Positions 49,601 to 60,305 of a DNA stretch of 64,000 bases are shown here, in pieces (within the stretch, counting starts at the first letter, position 1; each line of letters begins with the position of its first letter). The position numbers and the translations under genes are program-made. The stretch lies in assembly GCA_963854735.1 (NCBI GenBank), contig OY978107.1, positions 193,501 through 257,500 on the forward strand, given 5' to 3'. This DNA is from Marvania coccoides. Its lineage: Eukaryota > Chlorophyta > Trebouxiophyceae > Chlorellales > Chlorellaceae. Under the pieces are notes generated by a model. The model ran no database searches, had not been told where the DNA came from, and saw nothing but the letters and a program-made list of their open reading frames with translations.

Positions 49601-50782
49601 GCGGGGCCAGCACGCCCGCGGCAAAAAGGTCACCGGCCTTCACTTCGCGCCTGGGCCCGAGCCCGCCCCGCTGCTCATCACCTCCAACGACTCCAGGGTG
49701 CGGCTGTACGACGGCTACACCCTGCGGTCAAAGTTCAAGGGCCACTCGAATAAGTCAACGCAGATCAAGGCATCGTTCAGTCCCAAAGGTGAGGAAATGA
49801 ATGGGGGGAAATTGTGGTTATTTTACACGTAGAAAACGCTGCATTGCCTTGATGAGGGAAATAGGGTAAATAAAGATGCGGGAAGGGCTCAGCTAGTGTG
49901 TTGTGAAATAGCAGGAGCATGCCGAGCGATAAACTCTGATTATAATTTTAAGCGACAGTTATCTAAATTTTGGCGTTTCGCTCATCTACTGACATACAAA
50001 TATCGGTATGAACACGTATTGTCCAATATACTTCGCAGGTGATTACGTTATTTGTGGGTCAGATGACGGCTATGCCTACGTGTGGGCAACCCGCAAAACG
50101 ACGCTGCCAGGGTCGGGAACGGACATGAGCGCAGCAGCGGCGCCCACCACGCCCAGGAGCAGGGCGGCGGGGTCTTCGCAGGCAGAGGGCGGAGCGGCCA
50201 AGGGCCCCCCTTCAGACGCCGGCGTGGCCAAGGTGAGAAAAAACAAACAAAAATCTGTGTTTTCTGCATTTTTCTATCATTATTCAAATTTCCCTGGTTT
50301 CATCCTTCATAACCACCTTTCAGCGCTTTCAAAATGATACTTAACTCCCCCCAATCTCGATTTTTGTGGCAATCAAGACAGCTTCAAATTTCTACCTTTT
50401 GTGCCAGCTCCTCTTATTATTTGTGATCTAGAATGCTGAATGAACTGTTTCAATGTGTATGCAGGAGAAGAACTCTTCCTATGAGGCTTTCCAGGTTGCC
50501 CAGGACGTCGTGACTGTGGCGCTGTTTGCTCCAGAATGCACGCACAGGGCAATGGAGGAGACCCCCTCTACCGCCGCAGCACAATATGCGGCGCCCTCAG
50601 CGGCCCCCGCAGAGGCCAGCGCCAGCAAAGCGCAGCCGGCGGCAGCAGCAGCGTCGCCAACAAAACCGGTGGGCCCATCACCTGCTGGGGTGATGGGGGC
50701 GCGCGGACAGGTGATGCTGGCGGCGGGGTACAGCGGGGAGATTAAGATTTATGAGAATATTGGCCTGCCGCAGTGGCTGTGA
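46697..50782 (+). CDS. WDR44-like WD40 repeat protein
   Basis: 838 aa, exons 46697-47507, 47672-47946, 48182-48532, 48702-48890, 49176-49353, 49588-49788, 50039-50232, 50465-50782. The first third is acidic and Ser/Pro-rich with an ordered segment (YGLPVEAFEFKNLDSGET, RRYWIKDVDTGRVFVL). The WD40 propeller starts at about residue 360: GVIWTMRFSKSGRYLATAGQD, DILDVSWSKTNFLLSASMDK, TAIDFHPSDDKLFVSGSIDG, VRLWNVPEQRVVSW, GLHFAPG, YVICGSDDGYAYVW and a last blade AAGYSGEIKIYEN. This layout (HxGVIW, SASMDKTVRLWH, FVTAIDFHP, GSIDGKVRLW) is that of WDR44/Rabphilin-11-like proteins and plant relatives, which work with Rab11 GTPases in membrane traffic; that role here is by family. Low-complexity Ala/Thr insertions interrupt three blades. 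Confidence 0.92.
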
Positions 50783-51108
50783 GAGCAATAGAAGGAGAGG
50801 GGGGTCATTTTTTGTTCATTTTGGAGTGCAAGAATAAAAATGTGTAAATTTCGTTATATGCGCCCATTTTGTGGCATGCTCCGGGGTTAGATCTGTTAAA
50901 CGTATCTGTAAATTAATTCTATTCAGATTTAAAGCGAACTTTTTAATTTTGGGCTGCCAGCTGGATATAGAAAAAAAAGTTTTTTTTGGCCGACGTAAGA
51001 GTCATCTTCTTTGACGCCCTGGACTCTTGCAAGCAATAGTAAAAGCATTAAACTACAAGATAAAGACGGTTTGCACGCATTTAACTACGTCCAAGGCTAT
51101 ATTTTTTA
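50783..51108. other. Intergenic, WDR44-like 3' flank / H1 promoter
   Basis: 326 bp AT-rich, no feature recognised. Confidence 0.5.
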
Positions 51109-52159
51109 ATGGGTGAGCCAGCAACAGGAACGAGGAAGCGGACAAAGCCGCAGCACCCGCCTTTCAAGGAAATTCTGCACGAATGCCTGGAGCCCGAGGT
51201 GAGACGATTTTGGGACGGCGGCTCCTCTCCTGAGGGCCTGCATGCCCTGGGTTTTTTTTCACTTTTGAGGGTGTGTGAGTTCTAACGCATTCTCCGCCTC
51301 GTTCGTTTCATGTAGGGACGCGCAGGGATGTCGCTGGCCAGCATCAAGAAGTTCTGCTCCGAAACGGTGAGGGAGCTTTAATTGAGGCGCAAAATCTGCA
51401 CTGCCGTCAAAGGTGCCTTTCCACTCTTTCCAGCCTTTTCTCCTAAATAGCGCAAACTTTGGATGCAATAAGCTATAAATTTGGCCCATTTGGATGCATT
51501 CCGGCTTACAGTGCTTTATTTGTACCCCTTCCTTCCATTTTCTCGAGAGCGCTCCCCTGATGCGGTTTTTCTAACTGCCGCTTTCCACCTCCTTCCGCCT
51601 CTTCTTCTTTCAGTACGGAGAGCAACTCCCAGGAACATGGGAGTCCAACCTGAAGCGCGAGCTGAAAAAGCTGCAGGACCAGGGTCAGTTGAATTTGTGA
51701 ATATTTTAGAAAGAAAGAAATTTAGAGAGAAAAATGCGATCAAATGTTTCCCGCATTTGCATTCTTATCGGTGAGTGCAGGCGAGATCAAGACGCACTAC
51801 CAGCACAAGGGGCACTTCGTGCTGCTGAAGCACCACACCCCTGAAGCCAAGGAGACCACGAAGAAAGCGGCGCCCAAAAAGAAAGCTGCAGCCGGCGGCA
51901 AGAAGAAGGCCGAGGAGGAGGAGGTTGAGATGGAGGAGGCGAGAATCTTGTTTTCCTCACCCGATGTAACAAATTGTTTTCTTTGCACGGTGGGCGCTTT
52001 GATGTTTATTTTCCTTCCCGTCAATCGCAGGAAGAGGAGGAAGAGGAGGCTGGCGCGGAGGAGGAGGAGGAAGAGGAGGAGGCCGCCCCCAAGAGGAAGA
52101 AAGCTGCTGCAAAGAAGGGCGGGGCCAAGAAGGGAGGAGCCTCCAAGAAGAAGAAGTAG
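51109..52159 (+). CDS. Linker histone H1-like with acidic-basic tail
   Basis: 165 aa, exons 51109-51198, 51316-51366, 51614-51683, 51781-51938, 52031-52159. Residues about 16-90 are a linker-histone winged helix: HPPFKEILHECLEPEGRAGM, SLASIKKFCSETYGEQLPG, LKRELKKLQDQGEIKTHYQ, KGHFVLL. The tail starts typically (TTKKAAPKKKAAAGGKKK) but then carries two Glu runs before ending KRKKAAAKKGGAKKGGASKK; such acid blocks are not usual in H1. Intron 4 has no GT donor at a workable place; GAGGAG|GCGAGA is the best fit and keeps frame. If that intron is kept, the frame stays open to 52175 and the tail becomes Arg-rich. No histone stem-loop was seen downstream, so it is probably polyadenylated. Confidence 0.85.
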
Positions 52160-53060
52160 AATTGCCCTGCCTTGATGCACACTAATATAATACTCAAGAT
52201 TATGTTGACGATTTCAAGTGCTGAAAATGAATAACAAATGAAGATGACCAGTTTTTTTTGTTTCTTTTGAATGTCGAGCGCTCGCTGCTTTTGGCATTTG
52301 CGCATTTGACTGACGCTATCTTTCCACCTCATTACGTTGAATTCGACTTGCGTTCACCACATGGTTCACCACATCCACCATGTTGACATTTTTCATCCTT
52401 TCTTTCTTCCGTTGACGTTGACGTCGATATCCACACACAAGCTGACTGACGGCATTGCAGACCTGGTGCTATATAGAAAAAGGGCGTTTTTTTATCTGCT
52501 GTTTTTGCTGCTATCGTTTTTTGTGTAAACCCATCTCCCACGTTGCTTTGAAAGTATTGCAAGTGCCGTGCTTGATTAGAACACTGCGATTACATCGTGC
52601 AACGCAGCGTTAACCATGATAATAGACACACGGGATGGATAAATATGGAGCTAAAACTCATTGCCGATTTCCAAAAGAAAGAAAGCTTGAACTTTGTTGG
52701 CTGAGCGAGCGGGAAAATAAATTGTGAACATAGAATCAAAATATTTGCAATGGCAAATGGATTTGTTGCGCGATGGATGCAAGCAAGGGAAAGAAACAAA
52801 TCATGCTAATTCTAGATACCAAAGAACCCCAAAAATATGCATAGAATTACGGCAGAAAGAACGAAATTTAGTAAAGAAACTCAATCAGCGAAAATAGCAA
52901 CGATAATATTGGATTGGATAAACAAAATGATCAATGAAGCAGCAAAGGAACACAGAAATAGCAAAGAAAATGCAAAATGCAAAATTAGCAACGACATTTT
53001 TTTTTGTCGCGAACAAGGTTTCAAGGTTAAGTTAGTATTCAATTTTTCATTTTGAAAACA
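52160..53060. other. Convergent intergenic, no gene
   Basis: 900 bp AT-rich spacer between the H1-like and NRPS-like 3' ends; the frame at 52837-53055 is A-rich and lacks coding character. Confidence 0.5.
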
Positions 53061-56000
53061 TCACACATATTTAAACGCAGGCACCGCAGGAATGCCGCTC
53101 CAGTAGCTGTCCTTCGGCACCACCTCCCCCTTCATTAGCACGGAAATATTGCCCAGCCTCGCGCCGTCCTCAATCACGGTATTTGGCAGCAGCGTGGCCG
53201 CGCAGCCCACCGTAGCACGCGCCTTAATGTCGATGGACCCAAACTTTACTTTTCTATACTCCACGGTGTGCGCAAGGAAGAAAGCACGCTCGTTTATCAC
53301 TGCACCATCCCCCATTGAAATTCGGTCGAGCTCGGTGTTGTATCCCCCCAAGCAGCACACGCCGCTGCCAATTTTGGCGCCCAGCAACCGTGCGTACCAC
53401 ACGTAGAACTGCGACCCCATGAGTTCGTACATGTCATCGAATAAATGAGCGGTGATGCACATGAGCTGCCAGGTGCGGGAGCGGGCGGAAAGGAAGATGG
53501 GGTGCTCGCCCTGGGCGCGGGGAAGGAGGATGAGCTTGGAAATGACCGCGAAAGACAGCGTGAATGTGATCTGGACGGCCACGCTGACGGGGAGGATGGC
53601 AAAGGAAAACCAGATGCCGCCGAAGTAAAGTGCGGTGACCACGCAGAAGATGAGGGGCATGAAGAGCATTGCGTTGGCGAAGGCGACTTGAAGGACGGTG
53701 GCGGTGCAGTATATGAGGTTGTACCGGACGTACTGCCAATTGGTGACTGCACGGGAAGCGACGGAAGCAGCGGTGTCCTCTGCAGCATAAGTAATATGCA
53801 ATGATATTGTAAATCGAGTCAGTATATGGGCATATTACGGTTTTAATTTATTGAAATGCTAATTAGTATTAGCATGACAATAGTTTATAATTTTTACTAT
53901 ATATTTATAAATACAAATAAGCGCCTGCATTAATCGCGTAACATTCTTACCTGCGTCTTTACCGCTCTCCATATCGTCCCCAGGGTGGAGCACGAACTCG
54001 TTGAGGGTGATGGAGTTGGGCGCAAACTCTTGGCCTGTCTTAGCATAAGTGTATACGCCCAGCACCGCCCCTTCAATGAATAAAAAAATACAGGAAGGGT
54101 TAATTCGTTAATTCAAGTCTCAGACTCGAAATAATGTGGTGCATTCCATATAAGTATGAAGCTTTGTGAAAACTAACCTGAGTTCACCACCACACCGTTG
54201 GCCACTGTGGACTGGTTGGTGCAGTCACAGCCGGCCTCTAATTTAATGGGCGCAGCTTGGTTAATTGTAGCAGGAATCATCGTCACCGAGCTACAGATGC
54301 TGACATAGTCGCCGATGCTCACCATGTCGGCCTCAGAGCAGCGAAAATTCTCAGAGAGCCACGCCTGAGAGCCGACTTGAGCGCCCAGGCCCCGCAGCCA
54401 CCCGTTGAATACTTCCGTCGCTGCCCAGGAGTACACCGCTTGGATGTAAGGGAGCTCCATATAGGCGCGCCAGAGGTGCAGCCGCCAGCGCCACCACAGG
54501 CCCTGCGCATGCAAACAAAATTTATGCATCAATATATGACAGCGTTAAAAATGTTAATTAAAGTTTAAGTGTTAGTAATTTAAGCACTAATCAATGCCCC
54601 AAAACTGCGTCCCTACCTGCTTTTTGCACTTTTCGGGGGTGAGGCGCTGCACCAGCAAGTACTTCACGGGGATCAGCAGCCACATGTAGACAAGTCCGCC
54701 CACAACCATGGTGAAGGGAAGCAGAGACAGGCCCACCAGGTCGGTCCACCACAGCGTAAAGCAGTCATTAGTGAAGGGATTGCCGACTGCGCACGAATAA
54801 ACCTGGCGCACAATGGCTCGCCACGTCTTGGGCTTGTTGAGCTGGAACCACAGCCAGAACGGTGGGCCCACTTCTAGCAGCCTGTAATATCAATGTTTAA
54901 AATCATGGCAACGTTTGAATTTTGCAGCCGCTGGGAAGCTTATTTAAGCATTCTTTAACTTGCCTGAGACAGGAGTAGGAAATGAGGAGGATCAGGTAGG
55001 AGAGGAGGTCGAGAACCAGCGGAAAATGGCCTTCTTTGATGCGCAGGTCTCCAGCTGACACGTCCGCGCGCTGTTTCTTCCCGTTGGAGGCGCAGGAAGA
55101 CGGAGACACCACGGTGCCGTCAGGCAAGTCCGCCCCTGGGCCCACAAAACTCATGTTGCCAATGGTGCAATTCTTCCCGATGCGGGTGTGGTTGAAAACC
55201 ATGCTGCCGCGGTCGTTGGGGCCCGTGCCAGCGATAATTTCAGATGCAACGATGAGAGCGTCGTGAGCGATAACCGTGCCATCTCCTATCTCCACCAGGT
55301 CAAAATCAGTAACGCACACCGTGTCTATGACCACGTCGCGACCGATTTTGGCGCCCATGGCTCGCAGGTACCAAATGTGCAGCTTCGTGCTTTTGACGAA
55401 GGGAAGAACGCTGCGTTGAACGTGGCGCATTAGGGCGCGCACCGTCCACCACGCCAGGTACTTGCGGCCCCACAGCGGCGCCGTGCTTGGGCGCAGCCGC
55501 CCCAGCAGCACCCACTTGGCTGCAATGGAGAAGAGGAGCAGCAGGATGTGCGACACCATAACGCCTAGAAAACAAAATTTTGGGATGTAAAAAATCGAAA
55601 TTAAGAGCAACACTGCTTGTTTTTTCGTATATGGATCTCAGAGTAATCACCGAGCAAAACTCAATCTGGTATTTAATTTTAAAAACTAACCTAAAGTCAG
55701 CACGGGGGCAATGTGTTTCACGTTAGCTGCGGTCCATCGGTAGAGGAACAGCGTCACCAGGGTGGGAGCCATGAGGTTGATGTAGGACCCGATGTGGGCG
55801 AATGCCAGGCAGAAAAAGTTGAAGAAAGTCACCAGCCACAGCGGCAGTTGGAAACCGACAGCGCTGCTTTTGACTTGCAGGTCATCAGAGGAGCCGTCAG
55901 AAGAATCAGAGGGGGGTATTTTGAGGCCGCGCCGAGGACTGCTGAACCGCCCGATGGAGCTGTCTCCAGAGCTGCGGCTGAGGTGAGAAGACGATCCAGA

Positions 56001-58778
56001 ACTGTCCGAAATCATCTTATCGAGGGCGCTCGCCATGCTACGCACGCTGCGGGTCTGGTAAATGAGCACCCCTGGCAGCTCAAACCCGGTGGCGCGCCTA
56101 GTGGCGCTGCTGATTATGCCAGCCTTGAGGGAGGTGCCGCCGAGCTCGAAAAAATTGTCTTCCACGCCGACAGAGCTTTCTTCCAAGCCCAGCGTCTTCG
56201 ACCAGATGCTGATGAGCAGGCGCTCGGTTTCAGTGTTGGGCAGGACGACGGGCTGATCTCCTTTGGCGTAGGGGGTGGCCCACTGCGGCTCTGGCAGCGA
56301 TTTAAGATCCAGCTTGCCGCTGGGGAGGTGCTGCAGGCGCTCCTTCACCATGACGGTGGCAGGCACCATGGAAGGCAGAAGCAGTGATGCACAGTGAGCG
56401 AGAACTGCCGTGGGATCGACGTTGGCGGGGGCTACGTAGCCTGCCAAGCGGTATTCGCTGGACTCCATTTTCCAGGCTTTGACGGCCGCGGTGTGCACGC
56501 CTGCATGTCACATGGAGTACAAATAAAAGTGGAATATGGGAGAGACAAGAAATCAGGGTAAGGCAGGGAAGTTGAGAAAGGAAGCAGGGCCGAGAAGAAA
56601 GTGTGGTGTTGTTTCAAAAGGTGGTGGGCATGGTTAAAACCTATGTTTTTATTTGAAACGCAATAGTGGCTGGAATTTTGTAATAAACGTAAAACTTCAA
56701 TAGGGAAAACGTAAAAAAAAATCCTTACCAGGTGCCGATGCCAGCGCTGCCTCAATCTCACTCAGCTCCATCCTCACGCCGTTGATCTTCACCTGGTGGT
56801 CAATGCGCCCCAGAAACTCCAGCTCCCCGTCCTCTCCCCATTGCACCAGGTCTCCCGTGCGGTAGCACTTGCGATAGTACTGCTGCAGGTGTTGTGGAAG
56901 CTCCGCAGCAGCGACGGCCACGGCGAAGAAGGGATTGTCCACGAACGCAGCTGCGGTGAGGTCCTCCCGGCCGCTGTAGCCGCGCGCCAGGCGCGGGCCT
57001 GATAGCCAAAGCTCCCCAGGCTCTTGCACGCCGCACAGCTCTCCATCTACACATTTAATCAAATTAAGCATAATTTTGCTATTATATCCATAATTATATA
57101 TTTATATGTAATGAATCTAATGGAGATATATCTAAATATCAGATGTTATTTTTGTTTTTATGAGTAGTGAAGGAAATCAAGAAAAACACTTTTCACCTTG
57201 AGGGCGAACGACGTAGGCATGAAGGTTGAAATCAGGCCTGCCCAATGGGATGCGCTGGAAGGGAGGGGTGCAGGGGCCAGTGAAAACCTGGCAGGTCACC
57301 TCCGTGGGCCCGTAGGTGTTAAACAGCCCGCCAGAGGCGAGGGTGGGAATGGCGGCGTAAATACGCTCAGCCAGAGAAGGCGTCAGCGCCTCGCCGCCGG
57401 TTAAAAATCGGATCAATCGGGGGGTCTTTTCTGCGGCAGATGCAGCGGCAAAGGCGTTGAGGTACTCTGCCGCCAGGGAGGGCACGACTGCAGGGAATGA
57501 ATGGTGAGGAAAAGTAAAGAATGTTCTAATTTATATAGTATTCCGCATATGCAATAGATAAAAACACCGAATATTTTATAGAAAATGCCATTTCCCCGTT
57601 AAATCCCGAATTACCTTCCAAAATGGAGATGCCATGGTAAGCGACGAGATCTGCCATGTGTTCAGGATCAAGGTGAGCTTCAGGGTCAGGAACCACCAGG
57701 CAACCACCCACCGCCAGGCTGCTGTACAGGTACAGCACGTAACTGTCGAAGGAGACGGTCGTATTCAGGCAAAAGACGTCAGCGGCTGTGAGCTTCATTT
57801 TCTCCACGAAGAAGCCAATTAGGTCGCGCACGCCGCGGTGGGTGATCTGAAAAAAGAGAAAAAATAGTTTGATTTAGTGCCAAATTCGCAACTAAACATA
57901 TGAAATCTCAACACCCCTTTTGTTTTCTGCCAGGAAATTTTCCTTCCGACAATGCAATTTGTGTAAAATGCACAGAATGCAAATGATAACAACATGAAGA
58001 AAAAAATACCATAACTAACCTGCACGCCTTTGGGTCTGCCCGTGGAGCCGGATGTGAACATGCAGTAGAACAGCGCCTCGTCGTCGTCATCTTCTGGGGG
58101 CGGAAGAGTGGTGTTGGCGCAAGATGACTCATCCTGCTGGTCGTGTACCAGAAGCACGACAGGTTCTTCGACAGGCACAGAACTGGCAATTTTTGCGGCC
58201 TCTTGGGCGTGGGAGGGCTGCGTGATCACGCACACGGCAGCGCTGTCTTCCAGGTAGCCTGCCAGCCGTTCGGCAGGGAAGGAGGGATCCAGCGGAACAT
58301 AGCACCCGCCAGCTTTCAGGGTGGCTAGAATGGCGATGACCACGTCGAAAGAGCGATCGAGAAGGATGGCTACAGCCTTATCACGAGCAACGCCTCTCGC
58401 TGCCAGCCGTTTGGCCAGCACAGTGGCCTCGTGATCCACCTCAGCGAAGTTCATCCTACTGGTTGCGTTGGCCAGACAGGGGGCGTTGCGGAGCGTCGGA
58501 GAGGCCGCATTTGCTTCGAAGCGACGGTGGATGAGCGGCCCCTGAAATTCGCAAAAAACCATTGGCAGTGTGAAAGAATGCAGATAATAGTGCGTTGTTC
58601 TTCAAACATACGCCTGTTTCAAATAGCGTTGCGGCAAAGTTGGGTTCAAAATTCGCGCATCCTGGCCATACCGGTTTTTGCGAGACCTTTGGGTTTGCAA
58701 TACAATGTCTAGTCGACTTCTCACCTCAAACAACCCAAACCGCTGCTCCCCAATGGAGAACTGGTAGATTTGGTCCAT
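53061..58778 (-). CDS. NRPS-like adenylation-carrier-membrane synthetase (Pls-type)
   Basis: 1,418 aa, 11 exons on the minus strand: 58778-58725, 58541-58020, 57846-57615, 57487-57197, 57046-56729, 56500-55691, 55564-54964, 54881-54617, 54502-54178, 54070-53951, 53779-53061. The adenylation domain (about 20-545) has all core motifs: FTSGSTGRPKGVQ (180-192), SFDSY, NTYGPTEV (326-333), YRTGD (about 428), GRIDHQVKINGVRMEL (about 446) and PSGKLDL with the catalytic Lys near 535. Asp in SFDS marks alpha-amino-acid use. A carrier domain follows, FFELGGTSLKAG, phosphopantetheine Ser near 596. The rest alternates membrane spans with three left-handed beta-helix blocks, each opening like WYLRAMGAKIG / NGWLRGLGAQVG / WYARLLGAKIG. 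No condensation, reductase or thioesterase domain. This is the plan of the TIGR02353 NRPS terminal region, known from Streptomyces epsilon-poly-lysine synthetase. It probably activates an amino acid and transfers or polymerises it at a membrane; substrate unknown. Intron 7 is GC-AG. Confidence 0.93.
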
Positions 58779-60305
58779 GATAAGTGCTAATTGGGTCGAG
58801 TATTTCAAAACTCGGTCCAATTGTTGTTTTGGTGCAAAAATTGGACGGTACAATAGACAGACTGATGATCAGAAATGGCGGCAGAACGCGCGTCTGGAGC
58901 TATTTCTCTTGGGTTCGATCAATGAATTCAAATGTTTATCAATGCATTAACCAGACGCCATCACGCCAGGTATACGAAGAAGCTGCTGCGTCAGCTCATC
59001 AGCATCCTCGTCAGCAGCACGCAACGCACGCCGCATTCTTTTTCTCTGTTCTGCGGCAGCGGATGGGGGGGCGAAGGAAATCGTCGAGGGAGTAATGCCT
59101 CTCTTTATTACATGCTCACATATGAGTAAACAAAAAGCAAAAAGCAAAAAAAGGAAAATAAGATCTATACTCGTATATGTACTTAGTTCTTGATTAGTCA
59201 GCGTACTTGTTGAGGACCTCCCCACCCCTTTTTTGTGTCGAACAACAATTCTTGGGTCCTCTTTTGCCCTTCAATCGATGCTTAGTGCATGTTTTTATGC
59301 ATCAACCAGTGGGCGCTCGCTTCATAAATCCGAAAATTAAGTGTTGCACGCAATTCTTAATTCTGTTTAAGTAAATTAAGGATAACTGTAGCCTGTTCGT
59401 TTATTTATATGTGCTAATATACTGAACGCACAATCGCGAGCTAAAATTGGAACTGGAATTTTAAAATCTAACCAATTTTCATCCCGCTGTTGGTGCCAAT
59501 TTTTACTCATGCTTGCATCCCAGCTCGCGTTATCACCTGCATAGAATCATTAGCGTATCCACAGCCTTCTTTCGCGTGCATTTCCCACATCTATTTTTGT
59601 TTGCGTCGTCGCCCTCCGCCTTCGAGAAATTCTGGTTTAAGAAGCAGCCATTATTATTCCCTGCTCTTACAGGAAAATGTACGAACGTTCAGAGAAACGC
59701 CGAGGGGGTGACGGTAGACAGCATCTCTTGCATAAAGCTGACTCAGGCATGGTCTGTCGGGATTCAATCAAACAAGTTTATACATACATACATACATTAC
59801 AGGTTTAAAGTCCGCACAAAGAAGCAACTAAGGCAACATAGCAGACTGGCACCGAAGTGCAAGCAGAAATAATAATAATATATTTACTTTTTCTTCTTCA
59901 CGTGTACCGCGAGGAGTATTAAGCTCAATGAAGAGCCTCCAGGTGGAGGACATCAGCAATAGGTGCCCGTCACTACTCGCTCTTTGATCGTCCATGATGC
60001 CCTGCCCTGAGTATGCCTCATTTAATCGAATTTCGTTACTTGTATTTTTATTGATGAGTTGGTGTATTATTGTGTACAGAAAAAAAATTCCGATCTGTAG
60101 TGTATCTTGGGAGGGGGGAGGGGGAGCAACTCCTCATGCGTATAATGTAATACTAAAATGAAAAAATACAAGGCGAGCATTATCTTCAGAGTATACTGGG
60201 CATATGAAAAAATGGATAGCAACTCCTTAGGAAAATCGAAATTTAGTATCGGTAAATCACATTTTCTCCCTCAAACAAACGAACGGACGGACGACTGGCC
60301 CCCCC
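58779..60305. other. Intergenic, NRPS-like promoter and PA200 3' flank
   Basis: 1.5 kb; contains a family B retroelement end at 59784-59873 and otherwise no supported gene. Confidence 0.5.
59784..59873 (-). repeat. Family B retroelement 3' end
   Basis: TACATACATACATACATTACAGGTTTAAAGTCC... through CAAGCAGAAATAAT, identical over about 79 bp to 43476-43554, then diverging: a short 5'-truncated insertion. Confidence 0.8.

Noticed and set aside
53061..58778. Reading the NRPS-like locus as bacterial contamination
   Set aside because: Ten spliceosomal introns with consensus borders interrupt the domains, and it lies between typical algal genes.
58905..58925. GGGTTCGATC as a tRNA B-box
   Set aside because: No acceptor stem, A-box or cloverleaf can be formed around it; the similar GGTTCAACACC near 10140 fails in the same way.
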